A stretch of DNA of 64,000 nucleotides, from NCBI GenBank assembly GCA_009917545.1, contig QZDW01000001.1:1-64000 (forward strand), read 5' to 3'. This DNA comes from a bacterium 1XD42-76 (GTDB lineage Bacteria > Bacillota > Clostridia > Lachnospirales > Lachnospiraceae). A model generated the notes under the pieces. The model searched no databases, was not told the origin of the DNA, and saw only the letters and a program-made list of their open reading frames with translations. This document shows, in pieces, positions 53,915-61,988 of this stretch (its first letter is position 1; each line of letters begins with the position of its first letter). Position numbers and translations under genes: made by a program.

Positions 53915-54886
53915 ATGTCAAATTTACTTGAAGTAAAGAATCTAAAAAAATATTTTAAGACAAACCGCGGGCTTCTTCATGCTGTTGATGACGTCAGTTT
54001 TACGATTCCCAGGGGAAAGACATTAGGAATCGTGGGAGAGTCCGGTTGTGGGAAATCCACACTTGGGCGGACGGTGATCCACCTGCATGAAAAGACCTCC
54101 GGCCAGATTCTGTTTGACGGAAAGGATATCAGTGATGTGGATAAACATCAGCTGAAAGCGCTGCGTGAGGATATGCAGATGATCTTCCAGGATCCGTTTT
54201 CGTCCTTAAATCCCAGAATGTCCGTCAGCCAGTTGATTGCCGAGCCGCTCCTGATCTATAAAAAATGTTCCGGAAAAGAGCTTGAGCAGACCGTCATGCA
54301 GCTCATGGACACCGTAGGGCTTGCTCAGCGTCTTTACAATTCCTACCCGCACGAACTGGACGGCGGACGCAGGCAAAGAATCGGCATTGCCCGTGCGCTT
54401 GCTTTGAGTCCCAAATTTATTGTCTGTGACGAACCGGTTTCCGCCCTGGACGTTTCCATTCAGGCACAGATCATCAATCTGATGCAGGACTTACAGGAGG
54501 AGCACCAGCTTACCTATATGTTCATCACCCATGATATGTCTGTCGTACGCCATATTTCCGATGACATTATGGTAATGTATCTGGGAATGATGGTGGAATG
54601 CTGCGACTCGGAGGAGATCTTCCACAATCGTTTCCATCCTTACACCAAGGCACTTTTGGATGCGGTTCCCATTCCTCAGGTCAGGGAGAAAAAAGAACGC
54701 AGATTAATTAAGGGTGAGATTACATCACCGATTCATCCGGGGGATGAGTGCCGTTTTGCCAAACGGTGTCCTTATGCAGACCAGATATGCTTTGAAAAGA
54801 CTCCTGTGTCGGAAGAGATTTGTCCGGGACATTTCGTGTCCTGCCATCATGTGAGGGAGATCAACCATTTGCAGGAAAATAAATAA
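53915..54886 (+). CDS. ABC importer ATPase, OppF/DppF type, with altered signature (second operon)
   Basis: 323 residues. Walker A GESGCGKS, Walker B FIVCDEPVSALD, H-loop FITHDMSVV and tail GDECRFAKRCPYADQIC are normal. The ABC signature reads LDGGRRQRIGIARAL instead of LSGGQ, replacing the nucleotide-contacting Ser with Asp, so one of the two ATP sites of the OppD-OppF pair may be weak. Confidence 0.92.
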   Translation: MSNLLEVKNLKKYFKTNRGLLHAVDDVSFTIPRGKTLGIVGESGCGKSTLGRTVIHLHEKTSGQILFDGKDISDVDKHQLKALREDMQMIFQDPFSSLNPRMSVSQLIAEPLLIYKKCSGKELEQTVMQLMDTVGLAQRLYNSYPHELDGGRRQRIGIARALALSPKFIVCDEPVSALDVSIQAQIINLMQDLQEEHQLTYMFITHDMSVVRHISDDIMVMYLGMMVECCDSEEIFHNRFHPYTKALLDAVPIPQVREKKERRLIKGEITSPIHPGDECRFAKRCPYADQICFEKTPVSEEICPGHFVSCHHVREINHLQENK

Positions 54887-54965
54887 GGTAACATTGTCTG
54901 ATATCAGGGCCGGGGAACCGATCCCCAAAGCACTGGTATTGGCTTCAAAAAGGAGGTAAGATTGT

Positions 54966-55703
54966 ATGCCGAACAAAAAATACTGGATCCGCGAGATGAG
55001 CTGGGTCGAATTCGACAAGCGCAGGAAGGAGACAAAGACTGTCATCATTCCCAGCGGCGCCTGTGAAATCTATGGCCCGCACCTGCCGATGGGAAGCGAC
55101 AGCTTTGCCGCTGAAGCAGTCGCTGAGGAGGTCGCAAAGCGCACGAATGCTGTGATCGCACCAATGACACAGGTCTCGGATTCCTCCGGCTTAAAGGACT
55201 TTGTGGGTACCCTTTCCATGAGTAAGGGGCTGTTTGAGGCCTGGATGGACGAGCTGGTATCACAGCTTATTGATTACGGATTCGAGAATTTTATGTTTAT
55301 CTCCGGTCATGCAGGCAGTGTGGCTCCCATTCAGTCTGTAGGGACGAAATACCTGCAAAAGAACGGGATCCGTTTCGCACAGATCGACTGGTGGCGTTTC
55401 ACTCAGCAGCATGATGCCGGTATTTTCACCCATCAGGGAAGAATGTGCCACGCACATGCCAGCGAGTGCGGAACATCCGTGATGCTTCATCTGCGTCCTG
55501 ATCTTGTGGACATGGATCAGGCAGTCTGTGTCCCGCCCGCTGAAAATGAATTCCCGGATATTCTGACGTTTGCGCCCATGCACACCAAGACCCCCAACGC
55601 CACGGTTGGAGATGCTACAGCAGGCACGGCCAAAAAGGGTGAAAAAATTTTTCAACTTTGTGTGGACCGCATTGTAACGTATATGGAGAAAATGTGGGGC
55701 TAG
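54966..55703 (+). CDS. Creatininase-family amidohydrolase
   Basis: 245 residues. Metal-site motifs of the creatininase fold are visible: PSGACEIYGPHLPMGSD (Glu, His, Asp), SGHAGSVAP (His) and CHAHASECGTS (Glu). The family includes creatininase, MftE and formamidopyrimidine hydrolases, and opens or trims cyclic amides and peptides. AAAGGAGG precedes ATG. Following a peptide-type importer, it may hydrolyse the imported compound. Confidence 0.85.
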   Translation: MPNKKYWIREMSWVEFDKRRKETKTVIIPSGACEIYGPHLPMGSDSFAAEAVAEEVAKRTNAVIAPMTQVSDSSGLKDFVGTLSMSKGLFEAWMDELVSQLIDYGFENFMFISGHAGSVAPIQSVGTKYLQKNGIRFAQIDWWRFTQQHDAGIFTHQGRMCHAHASECGTSVMLHLRPDLVDMDQAVCVPPAENEFPDILTFAPMHTKTPNATVGDATAGTAKKGEKIFQLCVDRIVTYMEKMWG

Positions 55704-55742
55704 GAAACTACGGATTTATGATCGAAAAGGAGAATATTTTTT

Positions 55743-56570
55743 ATGCTGAGAAACTATTTGGTCGGCGTGATTCAGATGGATACACGCGACAATTATGAGG
55801 AAAATATGGAGGCAGCCTGCCGTTTCATCGACGAGGCAGCGGCAAAAGGTGCAAAGCTGGTGGCATTTCCGGAGGTATTCAACTATATTGGCAATGAACC
55901 TCGCGAGGCAGAAAACATTCCGGACGGCCCGACCATCCGTCTGATGGCAGAGAAAGCCAGAGAACACGGAATCTGGGTGCACTGCGGTTCCATCGGGGAA
56001 GCGAATCCCCAAGGAGAAAAGAAATACAATACAACAGTTCTTCTCGACCCGGACGGGAAGGAAGTCGCCAGATACCGCAAAATGCACGCTTTTGATATCA
56101 CACTCTTAGACGGTACAGAGACACGCGAGTCCGACCGTATGCAGGTGGGAAAAGATATCGTGATGGTGGATACGGAGCTTGGCAGGCTCGGTTTTTCGAT
56201 CTGCTATGACATCCGTTTCCCGGAAATGTACCGCTACATGGCCTTAAACGGCGGTCAGGTGATCTTTACTCCGGCCAACTTCCAGATGCAGACCGGTAAG
56301 GACCACTGGGAGATCATCCTGCGCACGCGTGCTGTGGAAAACACCTGCTATATCGTAGCTCCCGGCCAGATTGGCAAGAAGCGCGGGACGTCCCTGTCCT
56401 ATGGTTCCAGTATGGTTGTCAATCCCTGGGGTACGGTGATCTCAAGAGCTCAGGAGACCGCTGGTGTTGTCATGGCGGAGATTGATCTGGATTATCTTGA
56501 TAAGGTACGGCGCGATCTGCCATGCCTCAAAAACCGCAGAAGCGATGTGTATGATGTGATAAAAAAATAA
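55743..56570 (+). CDS. Carbon-nitrogen hydrolase (nitrilase superfamily)
   Basis: 275 residues with the Glu-Lys-Cys triad E44 (AFPEVFNY), K113 (YRKMHAFD) and C154 (FSICYDIRFPE). Overall it resembles the NIT1/omega-amidase-like branch (deaminated glutathione amidase or 2-oxoglutaramate amidase), so an amide or N-carbamoyl substrate is likely. AAAGGAG precedes ATG 55743. Acts in the cytoplasm, probably next in the pathway after the creatininase-like enzyme (inference). Confidence 0.87.
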   Translation: MLRNYLVGVIQMDTRDNYEENMEAACRFIDEAAAKGAKLVAFPEVFNYIGNEPREAENIPDGPTIRLMAEKAREHGIWVHCGSIGEANPQGEKKYNTTVLLDPDGKEVARYRKMHAFDITLLDGTETRESDRMQVGKDIVMVDTELGRLGFSICYDIRFPEMYRYMALNGGQVIFTPANFQMQTGKDHWEIILRTRAVENTCYIVAPGQIGKKRGTSLSYGSSMVVNPWGTVISRAQETAGVVMAEIDLDYLDKVRRDLPCLKNRRSDVYDVIKK

Positions 56571-56628
56571 ATTGTACCTGTCTGAACAGTTATAACAAAT
56601 CAGAACCAAACAAAGGGGGAACTATAAG

Positions 56629-57321
56629 ATGGAATGGACAAAAGAACTGATTGACCGGTTTCTGAAAACAGATCCGGCGACGTACGGACATTTTCTGGGC
56701 GTAAGATTCATGAGGCCGCAGATCAAGCCGATCAACAAACACAGCAAAATGATCGGGCCGGCCTACACAGCACGCATTCTGGGAAAGGATTCCTGCGCTA
56801 TGTATCGGGCGATCGAGGAAGCGCCTGCAGGCTCTGTACTGGTCGTGGACCGCTGCGGGGATGACGTATACGCGGCAGTGGGCGAGATGGTAGCCCGCTA
56901 TGCAAAGGGCGCCGGCCTTGCGGGTATCGTCCTCGACGGCCCGGGAACAGACTCCCTGTGGATTGAAGAGATGGGCTTTCCGGTATTCTGTGCCGGGATT
57001 TCCGTAGCTACCACAAATGTATGGGGGATCTCCGGAGAGTACAACATAGATGTGAACTGCGGCGGGGCTGTCGTGCATCCCGGAGATATCGTATTCGGTG
57101 ACGCAGACGGCGTTGTCGTCATGGATCCGGCCAATTATGAGGAAAATCTCAAGAAGGCAGAGGAAGCAGCGCAGCGTGAAATCGCCATGCGTGCTAAATT
57201 CGATACTGCCGAACCGCCGAAGGCCAAACCGGTAGGCGCACTCATGGAGCATGATCTGGCAGCTCTTCTTATGGCGATCCGAAACGGGGAACTGGATTTC
57301 CCGGAATTCTATAAAAAGTAA
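56629..57321 (+). CDS. RraA-like/HMG-aldolase-like protein lacking the usual Arg
   Basis: 230 residues of the RraA/4-hydroxy-4-methyl-2-oxoglutarate aldolase fold: GPAYTAR, GSVLVVD, GEMVARYAKGAGLAGIVLDG and HPGDIVFGDADGVVV. The aldolase motif DGxxRD is here DGPGTDS, so the substrate-binding Arg is missing, while the metal Asp is kept. It may carry out a different lyase or decarboxylase reaction, or be regulatory. Last gene of the importer/hydrolase operon. Confidence 0.85.
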   Translation: MEWTKELIDRFLKTDPATYGHFLGVRFMRPQIKPINKHSKMIGPAYTARILGKDSCAMYRAIEEAPAGSVLVVDRCGDDVYAAVGEMVARYAKGAGLAGIVLDGPGTDSLWIEEMGFPVFCAGISVATTNVWGISGEYNIDVNCGGAVVHPGDIVFGDADGVVVMDPANYEENLKKAEEAAQREIAMRAKFDTAEPPKAKPVGALMEHDLAALLMAIRNGELDFPEFYKK

Positions 57322-57373
57322 ATAGCGGACGTTCTTGCTCTGATTTTTTCGGATTGAGAATCGTATGTTCCGT

Positions 57374-57421
57374 AAAGGCTGGAAGTCATAAAGACAATAG
57401 ATGGCTTCCGGCCTTTTTCTT
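57374..57421 (+). terminator. Terminator of the second importer operon
   Basis: AAAGGCTGGAAGTCAT (57374-57389) pairs with ATGGCTTCCGGCCTTT (57401-57416; two G-T pairs) followed by TTCT. Confidence 0.88.
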
Positions 57422-57551
57422 TTCCCCTTCCTTTTCATATCCGCTTTCCAGTTCCCGCCGCAGGCTCCGTGTCTGGGCTGGTCTGGCGCCTTTCCATCAA
57501 ACGTATCCTGCAAATCGGCAGAGGATTTTCAGAAGATTCGGTGATGTTACG

Positions 57552-57579
57552 TTGAAATCCTTTCGCAATCTGGTATAAT
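57552..57579 (+). promoter_or_regulatory. Sigma-A promoter of the deformylase-like gene
   Basis: TTGAAA (57552-57557), 16-base spacer, TATAAT (57574-57579) with TGG before it (extended -10). The ~150-base leader that follows can form a hairpin CGGTTTGCT/AGCAAAACG (near 57629-57656); I do not recognise it as a known riboswitch. Confidence 0.7.
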
Positions 57580-57740
57580 GAGGCAGTGGATATTTAAAAA
57601 TCGCGTGTTTGGAAGAAATAGCGTGAGCGGTTTGCTTACTGATGCCAGCAAAACGGTAAAGGATACAGGAGTCAATCGTTCGGTCTGAAAGGGCTTACAA
57701 GGCTGACCAGATGAGCAGACCAGGGAAGGAGAACAATAAA

Positions 57741-58220
57741 TTGGAACGTAGGATACGATTGCTCGGGGATCCCGGATTATATGAGATTTCCGAAGAGGTA
57801 AAGAAAGAAGAGTTAGAAGAGCTTAAGCCGGTATTTATGGATATGTTTGACTGTATCAGGGGGATCCGGCGGGATTATGGGTTTGGCCGTGCCATTGCGG
57901 CGCCACAGATCGGTGTGAAAAAACGGCTGATCTGCATTCTGACAGACAAGCCGTATGTAATTATCAATCCGTCTCTGGAGATGATCGGGGATGAGATGAT
58001 GGAGCTTTTGGATGACTGCATGTCCTTTCCCGGACTTTTGGTACGGGTACGGCGCTGGCGTCATTGCATTCTGCGTTATCGCGATGAGTACTGGCAGGAA
58101 CAGACAATGCATATGGATGACGATATGTCTGAACTGATTCAGCATGAGTACGATCATCTGGACGGCATTTTAGCTACCATGAGGGCAGTCGATCATAAAT
58201 CCTTTGTGATGAAACAATAG
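57741..58220 (+). CDS. Peptide deformylase-like protein with variant motif II
   Basis: 159 residues from TTG 57741, which has AAGGAG nine bases upstream and gives the family-like opening ERRIRLLGDPGLY; ATG 57711 is an in-frame alternative ten codons longer. Motif I is GFGRAIAAPQIG, motif III is HEYDHLDG, both as expected for iron/zinc deformylases. Motif II reads DDCMSFPG rather than EGCLS, keeping the metal Cys but losing Glu-Gly. It may be a secondary deformylase or act on other N-formyl substrates; canonical def is probably elsewhere. Confidence 0.75.
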   Translation: MERRIRLLGDPGLYEISEEVKKEELEELKPVFMDMFDCIRGIRRDYGFGRAIAAPQIGVKKRLICILTDKPYVIINPSLEMIGDEMMELLDDCMSFPGLLVRVRRWRHCILRYRDEYWQEQTMHMDDDMSELIQHEYDHLDGILATMRAVDHKSFVMKQ

Positions 58221-58243
58221 GAAGATAGCAGGGGCAAAAGGTC

Positions 58244-58282
58244 AAAAAATCCGATACAAGCTCGCTTGCAGGAGGATTTTTT
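58244..58282 (+). terminator. Terminator after the deformylase-like gene
   Basis: AAAAAATCC (58244-58252) pairs with GGATTTTTT (58274-58282), with an inner CAAGC/GCTTG stem. Confidence 0.75.
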
Positions 58283-58318
58283 ACTTGGAACCTGTAAAGC
58301 ATCGAAAGGAGAGACAGA

Positions 58319-59200
58319 ATGGAAGTGAAACTTGTACTGCTCGGTACGGGTACTCCGAATGCCTGCACCAATGCCAGCGGCCCTTCTTCAGCTGTCATCG
58401 TCGGAGACCGGGCATATCTTGTTGATTTTGGACCGGGAGTGGTACGGCAGGCGGCAAAAGCATACAGAAACGGGGTTGATGCCCTCCGGCCGGACCGGCT
58501 GACAATAGCATTCTGCACCCATTTGCACTCCGATCATACGGCCGGATATGCAGATCTGATTTTTACCCCGTGGGTGTTGGAACGTCCGGAGCCTTTGGCT
58601 GTCTTTGGGCCAAAGGGGATCCGTCATATGACGGATCATATTCTTCAGGCCTATGAGGCAGATATCGACTTCCGCCTGTACGGCTTTGAACGGGCGAATG
58701 AACAGGGATACCGTGTGAATGCCGCAGAGATGGAACCAGGTGTCGTTTACCAGGACGACCGTGTGACCGTGGAGGCATTTCCTGTCAGTCACGGCACGCT
58801 GGAAAGCTATGGATACCGGTTCACTGCCGGCGGTAAGGTCATTGTCATCAGCGGAGATACGGCTCCGCTTGCCATTGTATCGGAGAAAGCCAGGGATTGT
58901 GACATATTGCTCCATGAGGTGGAATATACGGCCGGGATTGCTTTGAGAGAGCCCAAATGGCAGAAGTATCACCGGGAAGTCCATACCCTGAGTGTGGATT
59001 TGGCAGAGATCGCCAAAAAGGCCCGGCCGAAGCTTCTGGTTACGTATCACCGGATCTATCATATGAATATTCAGGACAATACGATTGACGTGGAACAGGA
59101 GACGGAACGCCGCAGCCAAAAAATACTGCAGGAAATCAAAGATGCAGGATATGATGGCAATGTCGTAAACGGGTATGATCTGGATGTATATGATGCATAA
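58319..59200 (+). CDS. RNase Z-like metallo-beta-lactamase-fold hydrolase
   Basis: 293 residues. Zinc motif THLHSDH (H68, H70, D72, H73), then FPVSHGTLESYGYRF, VISGDTAP with the bridging Asp, LLHEVEY and TYHRIYH. The arrangement matches the ElaC/RNase Z group, but the flexible exosite arm of true tRNase Z is not evident, so it may hydrolyse a small ester or phosphodiester instead. GAAAGGAGAG precedes ATG. Located between terminators, it looks like its own unit. Confidence 0.82.
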   Translation: MEVKLVLLGTGTPNACTNASGPSSAVIVGDRAYLVDFGPGVVRQAAKAYRNGVDALRPDRLTIAFCTHLHSDHTAGYADLIFTPWVLERPEPLAVFGPKGIRHMTDHILQAYEADIDFRLYGFERANEQGYRVNAAEMEPGVVYQDDRVTVEAFPVSHGTLESYGYRFTAGGKVIVISGDTAPLAIVSEKARDCDILLHEVEYTAGIALREPKWQKYHREVHTLSVDLAEIAKKARPKLLVTYHRIYHMNIQDNTIDVEQETERRSQKILQEIKDAGYDGNVVNGYDLDVYDA

Positions 59201-59262
59201 CCATTTCTGCTGGCGATACGCGGATAAAAGCAGATGAAACTTCCCTGCCATGTAAGTAGTGG

Positions 59263-59292
59263 TTGCTGTTTTACAGGAAACTGTGGTAGAAT
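59263..59292 (+). promoter_or_regulatory. Possible promoter of the TIGR03960-TIGR03936-rng operon
   Basis: TTGCTG (59263-59268), 18-base spacer, TAGAAT (59287-59292). A 130-base leader follows. Confidence 0.45.
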
Positions 59293-59373
59293 AGCTTCAT
59301 AAATATATCTGATTCACTGACTTGGCCGGGACCTTATTTGCAGCAGAATCTTCAAAATCAATTTATTTTTCGT

Positions 59374-59412
59374 GTACAAACAAAAAATATATGCAGTACA
59401 AACAAAGATATA
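59374..59412 (+). repeat. Direct repeat just before the radical SAM gene
   Basis: GTACAAACAAAAAATATA (59374-59391) recurs as GTACAAACAAAGATATA (59396-59412), 22 bases apart, directly upstream of the ribosome site. It could bind a protein or be chance AT-rich sequence. Confidence 0.45.
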
Positions 59413-59422
59413 AGGAAAAATC

Positions 59423-61288
59423 ATGAGAAAATTAGCCTTACCTGATGAAATTTTACTAAGCATTCAGCAGCCTGCCCGCTACATCGGCGGTGAGGTGAAT
59501 ATGTGCGTCAAGGATCCGGAATCCGTGGACATACGTTTCTGTATGTGTTTCCCGGACGTCTACGAGATTGGCATGTCACATCTGGGCCTGCAGATCCTTT
59601 ATGATATGTTCAATAAGATGGACGGTGTCTACTGCGAACGTGTCTTTTCCCCCTGGACGGATCTCGACCAGAGGATGCGGAAGGAGCAGATTCCGCTTTT
59701 TGCCCTTGAATCCCAGGATCCGGTAAGAAATTTTGATTTCCTGGGGATTACGCTCCAGTATGAAATGTGTTATACAAATATCTTACAGATTCTCGAGCTG
59801 TCCCGGATCCCGCTTCACAGTGTGGACCGGACATGGGATGACCCGATTGTGATCGGCGGCGGCCCATGCGCCTACAATCCGGAACCGCTGGCGGACTTTT
59901 TTGATCTGTTTTATATCGGAGAGGGGGAGACCGTTTATGCTGATCTTCTCAATACCTATAAGGTTTCGAGAGCAGGGAATGACAGCCGGGATGCGTTCCT
60001 TAAAAAAGCAGCACAGATTCCCGGAATCTACGTACCTTCCCTGTATGAAGTACAGTATAATGGGGATGGAACCATCCGTTCTTTTCTTCCGTCATGTCCG
60101 GAAGCGCCAAAGACCGTTATACGGCAGGTTGTGACGGAAATGACGGATTCCGTTTATCCGGAAAAACCACTGGTTCCATTTATCAAGGTCACGCAGGACC
60201 GCGTTGTCCTCGAAATTATGCGTGGCTGCATCCGCGGCTGCCGTTTCTGTCAGGCCGGGATGATCTACCGCCCTGTGCGTGAGAAGAATGTGGAGCGGTT
60301 AAAGGAGCTTGCCTGGCAGATGTTGAAGAATACGGGGCATGAGGAGATTTCCTTGAGTTCCCTAAGTTCCAGCGATTACAGGAGCCTGGAGGAGATTGTA
60401 AACTTTCTGATTGAACAGTTCCAGGGAAAAGGCGTCAATATCTCCCTGCCCTCCCTGCGCATCGACGCATTTTCGCTCGATGTGATGAGTAAAGTGCAGG
60501 ATGTAAAAAAGAGCAGTCTGACCTTTGCGCCGGAGGCAGGGACCCAGAGACTCCGTGATGTGATTAATAAGGGACTTTCCGAGGAGGAGATCTTAAACGG
60601 GGCGTTTGAGGCCTTTCAGGGCGGCTGGAACCGGGTCAAGCTGTATTTTATGCTCGGACTGCCGACGGAGACTACAGAAGATATCGAAGGGATCGCTCTT
60701 CTTTCTGAGAAGATTGCAGAGCGGTATTATGAGATCCCCAAAGACCAGCGGACCGGCAAGGTTCAGGTCGTTGCCAGTACCTCCTTTTTTGTCCCCAAGC
60801 CTTTTACACCGTTTCAGTGGGCTCCTATGAGTACCAAGGAAGAATTCCTCGGTAAGGCCCGCATCGTAAACCATAAAATGAAAGAGATGCTGAACCACAA
60901 GAGCCTTAAGTATAACTGGCATGAGGCGGATGTCACGGTTCTGGAAGGTGTTTTGGCTCGTGGGGACAGGAGAGTATCGAAGGTCATTGAGGAAGCGTAT
61001 CGTAACGGGGCGCTTTATGATGCATGGTCTGAAGCGTTCCGGAATGAGATCTGGATGAACGCGTTTGAAACCTGCGGGGTGGATATCGGCTTCTACACAT
61101 CCAGAGAGCGGAATCTGGATGAGATTTTCCCGTGGGATTTTATAGATACCGGAATTTCCAGGGATTTTCTAAAACGGGAATGGGAGCGTGCCAGAGACGG
61201 TGTCGTAACGCCGAACTGCCGTGAACATTGTTCGGGTTGCGGTGTAAGACAATTCGGGGGAGGCGTCTGTTATGAAGATACGAATTAA
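59423..61288 (+). CDS. TIGR03960 radical SAM protein
   Basis: 621 residues. The N-terminal part (YIGGEVNMCVKD, then FCMCFPDVYEIGMSHLGLQIL) is a B12-binding-like fold; the radical SAM core has the cluster motif CIRGCRFC near residue 273, and the C-terminus ends in CREHCSGCGVRQFGGGVCY with extra Cys. The family is nearly always followed by TIGR03936 and RNase G, as here, and is likely involved in RNA or translation-related modification, but its reaction is unknown. Confidence 0.93.
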   Translation: MRKLALPDEILLSIQQPARYIGGEVNMCVKDPESVDIRFCMCFPDVYEIGMSHLGLQILYDMFNKMDGVYCERVFSPWTDLDQRMRKEQIPLFALESQDPVRNFDFLGITLQYEMCYTNILQILELSRIPLHSVDRTWDDPIVIGGGPCAYNPEPLADFFDLFYIGEGETVYADLLNTYKVSRAGNDSRDAFLKKAAQIPGIYVPSLYEVQYNGDGTIRSFLPSCPEAPKTVIRQVVTEMTDSVYPEKPLVPFIKVTQDRVVLEIMRGCIRGCRFCQAGMIYRPVREKNVERLKELAWQMLKNTGHEEISLSSLSSSDYRSLEEIVNFLIEQFQGKGVNISLPSLRIDAFSLDVMSKVQDVKKSSLTFAPEAGTQRLRDVINKGLSEEEILNGAFEAFQGGWNRVKLYFMLGLPTETTEDIEGIALLSEKIAERYYEIPKDQRTGKVQVVASTSFFVPKPFTPFQWAPMSTKEEFLGKARIVNHKMKEMLNHKSLKYNWHEADVTVLEGVLARGDRRVSKVIEEAYRNGALYDAWSEAFRNEIWMNAFETCGVDIGFYTSRERNLDEIFPWDFIDTGISRDFLKREWERARDGVVTPNCREHCSGCGVRQFGGGVCYEDTN

Positions 61289-61988
61289 ATTTTCCAAGCA
61301 GGGGACTATGAAATTTATCGGCCATCTGGACAGCATGCGTTACTTTCAGAAGGCTATGCGGCGCGCTGATGTGGACATCCGCTATTCAGAAGGATTTTCC
61401 CCGCATCAGATCATGTCCTTTGCGGCGCCTCTCGGCGTAGGGCTTACAGGAAGCGGGGAATATCTGGATATTGAAGTACATTCCTCAGATTCGTCACGCG
61501 TTATGGTAAAGCGCTTAAATGAGGTTATGGCCGAGGGAGTCGAGATCTTAAGCTTCAGACGGCTTCCGGACGGCGCCGCCAATGCCATGTCCCTGGTTGC
61601 GGCCTGCGATTATACGGTCAGGCTCCGTGAGGGGTATGACAACTGCGGCTTCTGGCGTGATTTTTTCCCCGGACTGAACGATTTTATCCAAAACGGGAAT
61701 CTTGAGATTGTGAAAAAGACAAAAAAAGGGGAGAAGCAGATGGATCTGCGTCCCTTTGTCTATGAATACAGGCTTTTAGAGGACAGAGGCATGTTCCTTA
61801 AGCTGTCGGCTGGGAGTTCGGTGAATATAAAGCCGGAACTCCTTTTAGAAGCATACTGCCTTGCAAAAGGACAGGAATACCAGCCGTTCGCGTTTCTGAT
61901 TAACCGCGAGGAGGTCTACGCCGATACGGGCAGCGAGGGCTCGCATCAGTTCACGAAACTGGAAGCATTTGGTGAAGAGATTGAATAG
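61272..61988 (+). CDS. TIGR03936/DUF2344 protein
   Basis: 238 residues, overlapping the radical SAM gene by 17 bases with GGGGGAGG upstream of ATG 61272. Opening KIRIKFSKQGTMKFIGHLD and RYSEGFSPHQIMSFAAPLGVGL are typical. In many bacteria it is fused to TIGR03960, implying physical cooperation. Reaction unknown. Confidence 0.92.
   Translation: MKIRIKFSKQGTMKFIGHLDSMRYFQKAMRRADVDIRYSEGFSPHQIMSFAAPLGVGLTGSGEYLDIEVHSSDSSRVMVKRLNEVMAEGVEILSFRRLPDGAANAMSLVAACDYTVRLREGYDNCGFWRDFFPGLNDFIQNGNLEIVKKTKKGEKQMDLRPFVYEYRLLEDRGMFLKLSAGSSVNIKPELLLEAYCLAKGQEYQPFAFLINREEVYADTGSEGSHQFTKLEAFGEEIE

Noticed and set aside
56590-57513. 307-codon minus-strand frame opposite the RraA-like gene
   Set aside because: It crosses the operon terminator and is antisense to a recognised family.
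57580-57740. Known riboswitch in the leader of the deformylase-like gene
   Set aside because: A hairpin is visible, but I could not match the core of any riboswitch class I know.
58388-59251. 287-codon minus-strand frame opposite the RNase Z-like gene
   Set aside because: Antisense shadow. The zinc-binding motifs are on the plus strand.
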